Source: CAYYJS01 sp964472315 (GTDB lineage: Bacteria; Verrucomicrobiota; Kiritimatiellia; UBA8416). Taken from it: a stretch of 6,610 nt of DNA. The stretch lies in assembly GCA_964472315.1 (NCBI GenBank), contig CAYYJS010000089.1:1-6610 (forward strand), in the 5' to 3' direction. The position numbers were made by a program, and so were the translations under genes. This document shows, in pieces, positions 1 to 6,135 of this stretch. Under the pieces are notes generated by a model. The model was not told where the DNA came from, made no database searches, and saw only the letters and a list, made by a program, of their open reading frames with translations. Position 1 is the stretch's first letter; the number at the start of each line of letters is the position of its first letter.

Positions 1-50
1 CCTTGACCGTCACGGGCATTTGTGCAACCGTACATCGTTTTTCAGAACCT

Positions 51-60
51 GGAGCAGAGG
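51..60 (+). promoter_or_regulatory. Ribosome binding site of the epimerase gene
   Basis: A purine-rich GGAGCAGAGG stretch ends 5 bases before the ATG at 66. It favours that start over the upstream TTG at 3 and over the in-frame GTG at 60, which overlaps the purine run itself. Confidence 0.55.
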
Positions 61-65
61 TGCAT

Positions 66-1109
66 ATGGACGGCAAAGTGGTGGTGACAGGCGGCAGCGG
101 TTTTCTCGGCATCAACCTGATCCGCCATCTGTTGAAGAAGGGCGTCACGAACATCGTGTCGCTGGACGTGGCGCCGTTCGACTATCCCGAGCGCGACCGC
201 GTCACCTGCGTCACCGGCGATATTCGCGACGCCGCCAAGGTCAAGCAGGCCGTCGCCGGCGCCCGGTGGGTCATTCACACCGCCGCCGCCCTGCCGCTCT
301 ATAAGGCGGCGGATATCCTGTCGACCGATGTCGACGGCACGCGCCGCGTCATCGAGGCCGCCCACGCGACGGGTGTGGAACGGTTCGTGCACATCTCCTC
401 CACGGCGGTCTACGGCATACCCGACCATCACCCGTTGCTGGAGGACGACAAGCTCGACGGCGTCGGCCCCTACGGCATCGCCAAGATCGAAGCCGAGAAG
501 GTCTGTTTCGAATACCGCGACAAGGGCATGTGCGTGCCGGTCATCCGGCCGAAGTCGTTCATCGGTCCCGAACGCCTCGGCGTGTTCGCCCTGTTCTACG
601 ACTGGGCCAGGGACGGACGGCATTTCCCGATGATCGGCAGCGGCGACAACCGCTATCAGCTCCTGGACGTCGAGGACCTGTGCGAGTCGATCTGGCTGTG
701 CCTGACCCTGGATCGGGCCACCGTCAACGACACCTTCAACATCGGCGCGAAGGCGTTCACCACGATGAAGGAGGACTACCAGGCCGTGCTGGACCGCGCG
801 GGCTTCGGCAAGCGGATCGTCGGCTTCCCCGCGAAGCCCGTGATCTGGACGTTGCGCATCCTGGAGTTCTTCAAACTCTCGCCGCTCTACAAGTGGGTCT
901 ACGAGACCGCCTGCGAGGATTCGTTCGTCGGCATCGGGAAGGCCGAGCGCGTGCTCGGCTTCAAGCCGAAGTTCTCGAACAAGGACGCGCTGGTGCGCAA
1001 CTACGAGTGGTATCTGGCCAACGTCGACGCGTTCAAGCACGCGTCCGGCATCTCGCACCGCGTGCCCTGGAAGCAGGGCATCCTGAGGCTGTTCAAGTTG
1101 TTCTTCTGA
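66..1109 (+). CDS. NAD(P)-dependent nucleotide-sugar epimerase/dehydratase (extended SDR family)
   Basis: This 347-residue protein is an extended short-chain dehydrogenase/reductase, expected to bind NAD(P) and epimerise, dehydrate or reduce a nucleotide sugar in the cytoplasm. The N-terminal Rossmann motif TGGSGFLG (residues 8-15) fits TGxxGxxG. GDIRD (51-55) follows beta-strand 3, HTAA (71-74) is the usual strand-4 motif, SST (111-113) supplies the catalytic Ser/Thr, and Y136/K140 form YxxxK. Residues about 160-320 are the substrate-binding part, with RPKSFIGPERLG and the QLLDVEDLC segment typical of the family. The last residues (about 331-347) are basic and hydrophobic and could form a membrane-touching helix. 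The ATG at 66 is chosen because the Rossmann strand starts directly after it and AGAGG lies 5 bases upstream; the frame stays open further upstream from a TTG at 3, but those residues look non-coding. It leads a run of glycosyltransferase genes, so it probably prepares their sugar donor. A 3-beta-HSD-like sterol or hopanoid role is possible but less supported by context. Substrate is unknown. Confidence 0.9.
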   Translation: MDGKVVVTGGSGFLGINLIRHLLKKGVTNIVSLDVAPFDYPERDRVTCVTGDIRDAAKVKQAVAGARWVIHTAAALPLYKAADILSTDVDGTRRVIEAAHATGVERFVHISSTAVYGIPDHHPLLEDDKLDGVGPYGIAKIEAEKVCFEYRDKGMCVPVIRPKSFIGPERLGVFALFYDWARDGRHFPMIGSGDNRYQLLDVEDLCESIWLCLTLDRATVNDTFNIGAKAFTTMKEDYQAVLDRAGFGKRIVGFPAKPVIWTLRILEFFKLSPLYKWVYETACEDSFVGIGKAERVLGFKPKFSNKDALVRNYEWYLANVDAFKHASGISHRVPWKQGILRLFKLFF

Positions 1110-1115
1110 ACGAGC

Positions 1116-1122
1116 GGGGAGG
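1116..1122 (+). promoter_or_regulatory. Strong Shine-Dalgarno of the GT2 gene
   Basis: GGGGAGG sits 8 bases before the ATG at 1131, inside the 21-base gap after the epimerase stop. It is the strongest ribosome binding site in the window, so GT2 need not depend on coupling to the gene before it. Confidence 0.7.
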
Positions 1123-1130
1123 CGTCCACG

Positions 1131-1853
1131 ATGTCGGGCGAGGATTCCCAGGTGTCGGTCGTCCTGCCCGTCCACAACGAAGCCGACTGCCTCGCGCGCG
1201 TGCTCGACGAGCTCGACGCCGTGCTCGTCGCGCTGGGCCGCCCCTATGAGATCCTCGCCGTGGACGACGGGTCGCGCGACGCCACCCCGCGCATCCTCGC
1301 CGACCTGCGGCGCCGGCTGCCGTGCCTGCGGGTCCTCACGCTGACCCCGAACGCCGGACAGAGCGCCGCGTTCGAAACCGGCTTCCGCATGGCCCGCGGC
1401 GAGGCGATCGTCACGATGGATGCCGACGGGCAGAACGACCCCGCCGACATCCCGCGTCTGCTGCGGGCGCTAGCCTCGCACGACTGCTGTTTCGGCATCC
1501 GCGCCGCCCGCCGCGATACCGTGAGCAAGCGGCTCGCCGGACGCCTCGGCAACGCCATCCGCAACCGCGTGCTCGGCGAGGCGATCGTGGACACCGGGTG
1601 TTCGTTGAAAGCCTTCCGCGCGGCGGCCGTGCGGGGTCTCGCGCTGCCGGCGGGCATGCACCGCTTCCTGGGCAGCCTGCTGGCCATGCGCGGCGCCACC
1701 ATCGCGCAAATCCCCGTCAACCACCGTTCCCGCGTCGCGGGCCGCGGCAAATACACCAACTTCGGCCGGCTCCTCGCGACCGTCCCCGATCTGCTGGCGG
1801 TGCGCTGGATGAAGCGTCGCTGCCGGTGTTACCAGGTCACGGAGGTCGCATGA
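1131..1853 (+). CDS. Family 2 glycosyltransferase, polyprenyl-phosphate sugar synthase type (DPM1/ArnC-like)
   Basis: This 240-residue GT-A enzyme probably transfers a sugar from a nucleotide donor to undecaprenyl phosphate at the cytoplasmic face of the inner membrane. Visible family signatures are VSVVLPVHNEA at the N-terminus (residues 8-18), DDGSRD (45-50) for nucleotide binding, NAGQSAAFETGF (74-85), the metal-binding DADGQNDP (97-104), DTGCSLKAFR (154-163) and the RVAGRGKYTNFGR segment (201-213), which matches the R..G.SKY-type motif of dolichol/polyprenyl-phosphate transferases. Unlike ArnC or GtrB, it has no C-terminal pair of membrane helices; it stops shortly after the catalytic domain with a basic, cysteine-containing tail (about 226-234). 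The next gene starts inside its stop codon (ATGA), so the small membrane protein is a likely partner that holds it at the membrane. The family assignment is secure; the sugar is not determinable. Confidence 0.93.
   Translation: MSGEDSQVSVVLPVHNEADCLARVLDELDAVLVALGRPYEILAVDDGSRDATPRILADLRRRLPCLRVLTLTPNAGQSAAFETGFRMARGEAIVTMDADGQNDPADIPRLLRALASHDCCFGIRAARRDTVSKRLAGRLGNAIRNRVLGEAIVDTGCSLKAFRAAAVRGLALPAGMHRFLGSLLAMRGATIAQIPVNHRSRVAGRGKYTNFGRLLATVPDLLAVRWMKRRCRCYQVTEVA
1841..1845 (+). promoter_or_regulatory. Ribosome binding site of the LAB_N gene inside the GT2 coding end
   Basis: GGAGG lies within the last codons of GT2, only 4 bases before the ATG at 1850. The short spacing together with the ATGA overlap suggests re-initiation by ribosomes finishing GT2. 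Confidence 0.5.
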
Positions 1854-2143
1854 ACGAGTTTCTGCGTTTCTTCCTGCAGCCCATGGCCCTGGTCGGGCTC
1901 GCCGGCCAGTGCCTGTTCTTCTCGCGCTTCCTGGTCCAGTGGCTCGCGTCCGAGCGGCGCGGCGAATCGCATGTTCCCACCGTCTTCTGGTACCTGTCCC
2001 TCGGCGGCGGCGTGCTGCTGTTCCTCTACGCGGCCTGGCGGCGCGACCCGGTGATCCTGCTCGGACAGGGTGTGGGCATCTTCGTGTATGTCCGGAACCT
2101 CATGCTGATCGGCCGCAAAGTGCGCCGGGATGCGGCGCCGTGA
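1850..2143 (+). CDS. LAB_N (lipid A biosynthesis N-terminal) domain membrane protein
   Basis: This 97-residue protein is a free-standing LAB_N domain, the family named after the N-terminal extension of some lipid A disaccharide synthases. Three hydrophobic helices are visible at about residues 11-32, 44-63 and 67-87. Conserved-looking positions are GQCLFFSRFLVQW (19-31), the SE...G.S..P loop (34-43), FWYLS (46-50), LYA (59-61) and the terminal YVRNL, which together are the characteristic LAB_N pattern. The start is fixed by the ATGA overlap with the GT2 stop and by GGAGG just upstream; the gene ends in a GTGA overlap with the next one. Its place between a lipid-phosphate-sugar synthase and an ArnT-like transferase suggests that it either anchors GT2 or helps move the lipid-linked sugar across the membrane, in the role ArnE/ArnF or GtrA fill elsewhere. 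That role is inference. It is easily missed because a longer overlapping reading frame spans the same bases. Confidence 0.92.
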   Translation: MNEFLRFFLQPMALVGLAGQCLFFSRFLVQWLASERRGESHVPTVFWYLSLGGGVLLFLYAAWRRDPVILLGQGVGIFVYVRNLMLIGRKVRRDAAP

Positions 2144-3744
2144 TCGGCGACGGGATCGTCTGTTCCGGACGCCGCCTGGCGGCGATCCTGGGGTTTGCCG
2201 CGCTCCTCTGGTTGCCGGGGTACGTGCGCCGCGATCTGTGGGAGCCGGACGAGGCGCGCTACGCCTACGTCGCCGGCGAGATGTTGCGCGACGGTCACGT
2301 GGCGGTGCTTCACCGCAGCGGTGAATTGTACGCCCACAAACCGCCGCTGATGTTCTGGCTCATGCAGGCCGGCGCGCCGCTGACCGGCGGCACCGTGACG
2401 CGGCTCTCCGCGCGCCTGCCGTCGCTGCTCGGGGTCGTCCTGACCCTGTGGGCCACCGTGTCCATCGCCGGTCTGTGGGATGGCCCGAAGACGGCGGCGC
2501 GGTCGGGGCTGGTCACGGCCACGATCTACCTGGTTTGGAAGCAGGCCGGCTGGGGACAGATCGACATGCTGCTGTGCGGTCTGCAGACGACCGGGTTGTG
2601 GATGCTGCTCGCCGGCGACCGTGCGTCGCACGCGGGCCGCTCCCTGGCCGCCTTCGCCTGTTTCGGTCTGGCCATTCTCGCAAAAGGCCCGGTCGGACTG
2701 CTCGTGCCGGTGGGCGTCTACCTGGCCATGCATGCCGTCGCGCGCGACTGGCGTCCGCTGGCGCGTGCGCATTGGGTCTGGGGTCTGCTGGTCGTGGCGG
2801 CCTTTCCAGCCGCCTGGTTGCTCCTGGCCTGGCAGGAAGGCGCGCCGCCGGCGTACTTCCACGAACTGCTCTTCAAACAGAACCTGGACCGGGCCGCGGG
2901 CGACCTCGGGCATGGGCGGCCGTGGCATTACTTCCTGCCCTACCTGGCAGGGGACGCCCTGCCCTGGTCCCTGTTGGCGCCGGCGGCCTATCTGGTCCTG
3001 CGCGGGGATGCCGCCACCGCGCGCTGGCGCCGGCAGGCCCTGGTCTGGATTGCGTTCGTCGTGATCTTTTTCTCCATCCCCGCCAGCAAACGCGGGCTCT
3101 ATATCCTGATGGCCTACCCCGCGCTCGGCATTCTGATCGCCGCGGCGTGGACGCGGGCGACCGGTCAGCGCCTGCGCTCGGCCGCCGTCGGTGTCGGCCT
3201 GCTCGCGGCGCTGCTCGTTCTGCCGGCGGCCGCCGTGCCGGTGGCCGCCTGGCGCGCCGATATCCCGCTGCGCCCGGGGTTGTTGCTGCCCGCCGGCCTT
3301 GTGGGTCTGGCCGGCGCCGGCGCCGCCGTATGGACGTATGCGCGCCAGGGGCTGACGGCGCGCCTGTTTGCGATCGTGGCCGCCGCATCCATGGCGCTGT
3401 TCTGGCTGGCCGGCACGGTGCTGCTGCCGGCGCTCAACCCGTCGAAGACGCCGGAGGCGCTCGTACCTTTCGTCGCGCGGCACGTGCCCGACGACGCGCC
3501 CCTGCTGCTGTACCGCATGCATGGGGAGATCCTGGCCCTTTATAGCGCCCGCCAGGGCGAAGTTCATTGGTCGGCCGATGCGCTCTGGAACGCGGTCGCG
3601 CGTCGCCGTCGGGGCGTGGTCGTGTTCGAGAACGCGCGGTGGCTGGAAGAGGCGCCCCGCTACCGTCCGATCGCGTCCGACACGCTGGAGTTCGCGATGG
3701 GCGGAAAGCGGCTCATGGCTGTCGCTTTTGGCTCGCCCCCTTGA
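2140..3744 (+). CDS. ArnT-like integral membrane glycosyltransferase (GT39/PMT superfamily)
   Basis: This 534-residue polytopic membrane protein probably uses a polyprenyl-phosphate-linked sugar to glycosylate a lipid or glycan on the periplasmic side. Family hallmarks are the first-loop WEPDEARYAYVAGEM (residues 35-48), carrying the acidic D38-E39 pair equivalent to the catalytic region of PMT/ArnT enzymes, then HKPPLMFWL (66-74), LAKGPVGLLVP (180-190) and FSIPASKRGLYILMAYPAL (311-329). Many hydrophobic helices fill residues 12-430. A short soluble C-terminal domain (about 435-534) follows; it is a reasonable match in layout to the periplasmic domain of ArnT, whose usual length is near 550. 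The GTG start at 2140 is taken because it overlaps the LAB_N stop (GTGA), is preceded by GGGA 9 bases upstream, and puts the N-terminus just before the first helix. The frame is open for another 77 codons upstream, but that stretch shadows LAB_N. The acceptor could be lipid A, another glycolipid or a polysaccharide. Confidence 0.92.
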   Translation: MIGDGIVCSGRRLAAILGFAALLWLPGYVRRDLWEPDEARYAYVAGEMLRDGHVAVLHRSGELYAHKPPLMFWLMQAGAPLTGGTVTRLSARLPSLLGVVLTLWATVSIAGLWDGPKTAARSGLVTATIYLVWKQAGWGQIDMLLCGLQTTGLWMLLAGDRASHAGRSLAAFACFGLAILAKGPVGLLVPVGVYLAMHAVARDWRPLARAHWVWGLLVVAAFPAAWLLLAWQEGAPPAYFHELLFKQNLDRAAGDLGHGRPWHYFLPYLAGDALPWSLLAPAAYLVLRGDAATARWRRQALVWIAFVVIFFSIPASKRGLYILMAYPALGILIAAAWTRATGQRLRSAAVGVGLLAALLVLPAAAVPVAAWRADIPLRPGLLLPAGLVGLAGAGAAVWTYARQGLTARLFAIVAAASMALFWLAGTVLLPALNPSKTPEALVPFVARHVPDDAPLLLYRMHGEILALYSARQGEVHWSADALWNAVARRRRGVVVFENARWLEEAPRYRPIASDTLEFAMGGKRLMAVAFGSPP

Positions 3745-3776
3745 CAGCCGGCCATGCACGGCACTACGTTTCAGAG

Positions 3777-6068
3777 GTGAACCCCAGCTCCGCCAGATGC
3801 GTTGCCGCCGCCTTCGCGTGCGCGGCGGTCGTTTCCGCTTCCGTCGGCGACGTCGCGCCGGTGCCCGTGGCCGCGCCCGCAACCACGTCCTTCGGATTGC
3901 GCGGCGCCTCGGCTGCGCTGTCCTTCCCCGGCGGCCACGACTTCGCGCTGGGCGCGCCGACGAACGGCTGGTGCGCCTATGACGCGCTCACGGTCGATAT
4001 CCCCTGGCCCGCGGCGGCGCCGACGAACGCCCAGGTCCTGCTGTTCCTCAAGGACTGGGACTACCACTGGTATCAGACACGGCCCTCGGACTACCTCGTT
4101 CCGGGCGCGACGAACCGCCTGCGCTTCGACCTCGCGACGCCGTCGACGCTATGGACGACCATCGGCCACGCCGCGCCCTGGCACTTTCGCGCGCGGTTGG
4201 AACCGAAGGCGTTCGGACTCCGTCTCTTCAGCGACGCCGACTACACGGCCAAGTGCGAGCTGTCGAACGTGGTGGCCGAACCGACCGCCGACACGGCGCC
4301 GCCGCACATCCGTCGCGTGCGCGTGGCGCGCGACGAGGTGGCGCGTTTCGGCAAGTTCGAGATCGCCTGCGATCTGCCCGACCGTTACCGCAACCCGTTC
4401 GACGCCGATGAGGTGTCGCTGACCGCGACGTTCGTCAACCCCGACGGATCGACCAACACCGTCGACGGCTTCTTCACGCAAGGCTACTTCCGGCAGGTCT
4501 CGCGGACCGACGAATGGCTCGTGCCGCAGGGCGTGCCCCACTGGCAGGTGCGCTACTGTCCGACCCAGGAGGGGGTTTACACCTACGCCCTGCGTGTGCA
4601 GGACCGTTTCGGCGCCGCGACGTGGGGCCCCGCGTCGTTCCGCGCGGCCCCCTCCGCGCGTCGCGGGTTCATCCGCGTGTCCACGGCGGACCGGCGGTAC
4701 TTCGAGTTCGACGACGGCACGCCGTTTTTCATCATCGGTCACAACATCCGTTCGCCGTTCGACATGCGCGTCGTGGCCGAGTTCCCGTGGACCAATCGCT
4801 GGCACGAGGGCGCGTCCGCCTACGACCGCTACTTCGCGGACATGGCCGCCAACGGCGAAAACCTGGCCGAAGTCTGGAGCGCGGCCTGGTCGCTGGGGCT
4901 GGAATGGACCGACAAATGGCGCGGCTACCATGGCCTCGGCCAGTTCAACATGATGCACGCCTGGGACATGGACCGGGTCGTCGAGCGCGCGGAGTCGCTG
5001 GGTCTGTACCTGAACGTGGTCATCCACAACCACGGCAAGTTCAGCACATTCAGCGAGCCGGAATGGGAATTCAACCCGTTTAAGAAGGCGAACGGCGGTT
5101 TTCTGGACACACCCGAAGAGTTCTTCTCCGATCCGCGCGCCATCGCCGCGTTTCAGAAACTGATGCGCTACATGGTGGCGCGCTGGGGCTACAGCCCGCA
5201 TATCTTCGCCTGGGAAATGTTCAGCGAGCTGGACCTGACCGGATCGCGGCGCGACGGGGAGTCGAACTACAAACGCCCCGTAGTGGTCGAATGGCACCGC
5301 CTGGCCGGCCGCTACATCAAATCGATCGATCCCAACCGGCATCTCGTGTCCACGCACGTCTGTGGCGATTACAAGCGCCAGAACACGAACATCATCGCCC
5401 TCGCGGAGATGGATCACTGTCCCGTCGACGCCTACCACGGTTCCGACAACCCGCTGCATATCGTGACCCTGATGCGCGAGACGGCCGAATTCAACGCCCC
5501 ATTCCGCAAGCCGGTTCAAATCACCGAATTCGGCGGTTCGTCGCGCGGGCAGGACATCAAACACCTGGAGGAGGCGCTGCACGCGGCCGTATGGGCATCG
5601 ACGGCGATACCGCTGGCCGGCACGCCGATGTTCTGGTGGTGGCACCTGATCGAGGAAGAGAATTTCTACCCGATGTATCGGGCCGTGTCGCGTTTCGTGG
5701 CCGGCGAGGATCGGCGCGACTCCGCCCTGAAACCTTACACGCCGGCGCTCTACGATGGCGCATACGCCGCCACGAACCTGGCGGTGGTCGCGCTCAAGGG
5801 CCCCGCGCGCGTCACGGGCTGGCTGTATCACGCAACGGATTTCGAGCGCGTCGATCCGCGCGGCGACGCGGTCACCCGCGGCATCGTGATGAAGCTGCAG
5901 GACATGCGCGGCGGCGATTTCGAGGTCGAATTCTGGGATACCCTGGCCGGGGAGGTCCGCGCGCGCGAACAGGTGCGTGCCGACCTCGGCCAGTTGACGA
6001 TCCCGGTTCCGCCCTTCGCCCGCGATGTCGCCTTCCGCGTGCGTCCGAGAGAGACGACCCCCGAATAG
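3777..6068 (+). CDS. Secreted multidomain glycoside hydrolase with DUF5060 and a clan GH-A-like catalytic domain
   Basis: About 763 residues, probably exported, expected to cleave a polysaccharide or glycoside. Residues 1-24 look like a signal peptide (Arg7, then a hydrophobic Ala/Val/Phe stretch, possible cleavage after SVG). Residues about 38-172 resemble a carbohydrate-binding beta-sandwich (FGLRLFSDADYT). DUF5060 spans about 178-285 (starting IRRVRVARDEV, with a YCPTQEGVYTYALRV strand pair). The catalytic barrel starts near 296 (GFIRVS...FEFDDGTPFFIIGHN). The likely acid/base is E484 in FAWEMFSELDL and the likely nucleophile E584 in QITEFGGSS, with aromatic FWWWH at 619-623. Residues about 655-763 form a C-terminal beta domain. 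The residue before the acid/base is Ser483, where clan GH-A enzymes usually have Asn. The start is uncertain: GTG 3777 gives the most compact signal peptide but has no clear ribosome binding site, while TTG 3741 would overlap the previous stop as TTGA and add 12 residues. Exact GH family and substrate are unresolved. Confidence 0.87.
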   Translation: MNPSSARCVAAAFACAAVVSASVGDVAPVPVAAPATTSFGLRGASAALSFPGGHDFALGAPTNGWCAYDALTVDIPWPAAAPTNAQVLLFLKDWDYHWYQTRPSDYLVPGATNRLRFDLATPSTLWTTIGHAAPWHFRARLEPKAFGLRLFSDADYTAKCELSNVVAEPTADTAPPHIRRVRVARDEVARFGKFEIACDLPDRYRNPFDADEVSLTATFVNPDGSTNTVDGFFTQGYFRQVSRTDEWLVPQGVPHWQVRYCPTQEGVYTYALRVQDRFGAATWGPASFRAAPSARRGFIRVSTADRRYFEFDDGTPFFIIGHNIRSPFDMRVVAEFPWTNRWHEGASAYDRYFADMAANGENLAEVWSAAWSLGLEWTDKWRGYHGLGQFNMMHAWDMDRVVERAESLGLYLNVVIHNHGKFSTFSEPEWEFNPFKKANGGFLDTPEEFFSDPRAIAAFQKLMRYMVARWGYSPHIFAWEMFSELDLTGSRRDGESNYKRPVVVEWHRLAGRYIKSIDPNRHLVSTHVCGDYKRQNTNIIALAEMDHCPVDAYHGSDNPLHIVTLMRETAEFNAPFRKPVQITEFGGSSRGQDIKHLEEALHAAVWASTAIPLAGTPMFWWWHLIEEENFYPMYRAVSRFVAGEDRRDSALKPYTPALYDGAYAATNLAVVALKGPARVTGWLYHATDFERVDPRGDAVTRGIVMKLQDMRGGDFEVEFWDTLAGEVRAREQVRADLGQLTIPVPPFARDVAFRVRPRETTPE

Positions 6069-6088
6069 GGCGGCCGTTTGCGGAGGGC

Positions 6089-6130
6089 AGCCGAACACCC
6101 AACAGCCAACACGGAATGTCCAATAACCAA
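6089..6130 (+). repeat. Six-unit degenerate heptamer array (TTGG-type)
   Basis: Six consecutive 7-base units fit NNNSSAA. The last four bases of the units are CGAA, CCAA, CCAA, GGAA, CCAA and CCAA, and units 2-4 and 6 also carry A at position 2. Read on the minus strand this is a TTGGNNN series. Flanking heptads (6082-6088 and 6131-6137) break the pattern, so the array is bounded. It resembles the short tandemly repeated heptamers (STRR) described from cyanobacteria, one class of which is TTGGTCA. It begins 20 bases after the hydrolase stop and ends 5 bases from the last codon of the minus-strand remnant. Function unknown. Confidence 0.7.
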
Positions 6131-6135
6131 GGAAA

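Noticed and set aside
3..36. TTGACC -35-like element with a TACATC -10-like element upstream of the epimerase
   Set aside because: The spacing of about 22 bases is too long for a standard promoter and the -10 match is poor.
42..1175. 377-codon open frame on the minus strand opposite the epimerase
   Set aside because: Antisense shadow of a GC-rich gene; the translation is rich in Arg/Gly/His/Asp and shows no family motif, while the plus strand has clear SDR motifs.
3567..3776. Upstream extension of the hydrolase frame into the ArnT-like gene
   Set aside because: The added residues are Arg/Gly-rich out-of-frame translation of ArnT-like codons and would bury the signal peptide internally.
3754..3780. 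Eight-codon mini-ORF (MHGTTFQR) ending in a GTGA overlap with the hydrolase GTG
   Set aside because: It could be a coupling leader, but such a short ORF is expected by chance and no clear ribosome binding site precedes it.
2026..3882. 618-codon minus-strand open frame opposite the ArnT-like gene
   Set aside because: Low-complexity Arg/Gln/Gly-rich translation with no domain; it crosses three plus-strand gene junctions.
6069..6090. GC-rich stretch after the hydrolase stop considered as a terminator
   Set aside because: The G/C-rich blocks are not complementary enough for a stem and no T-run follows.
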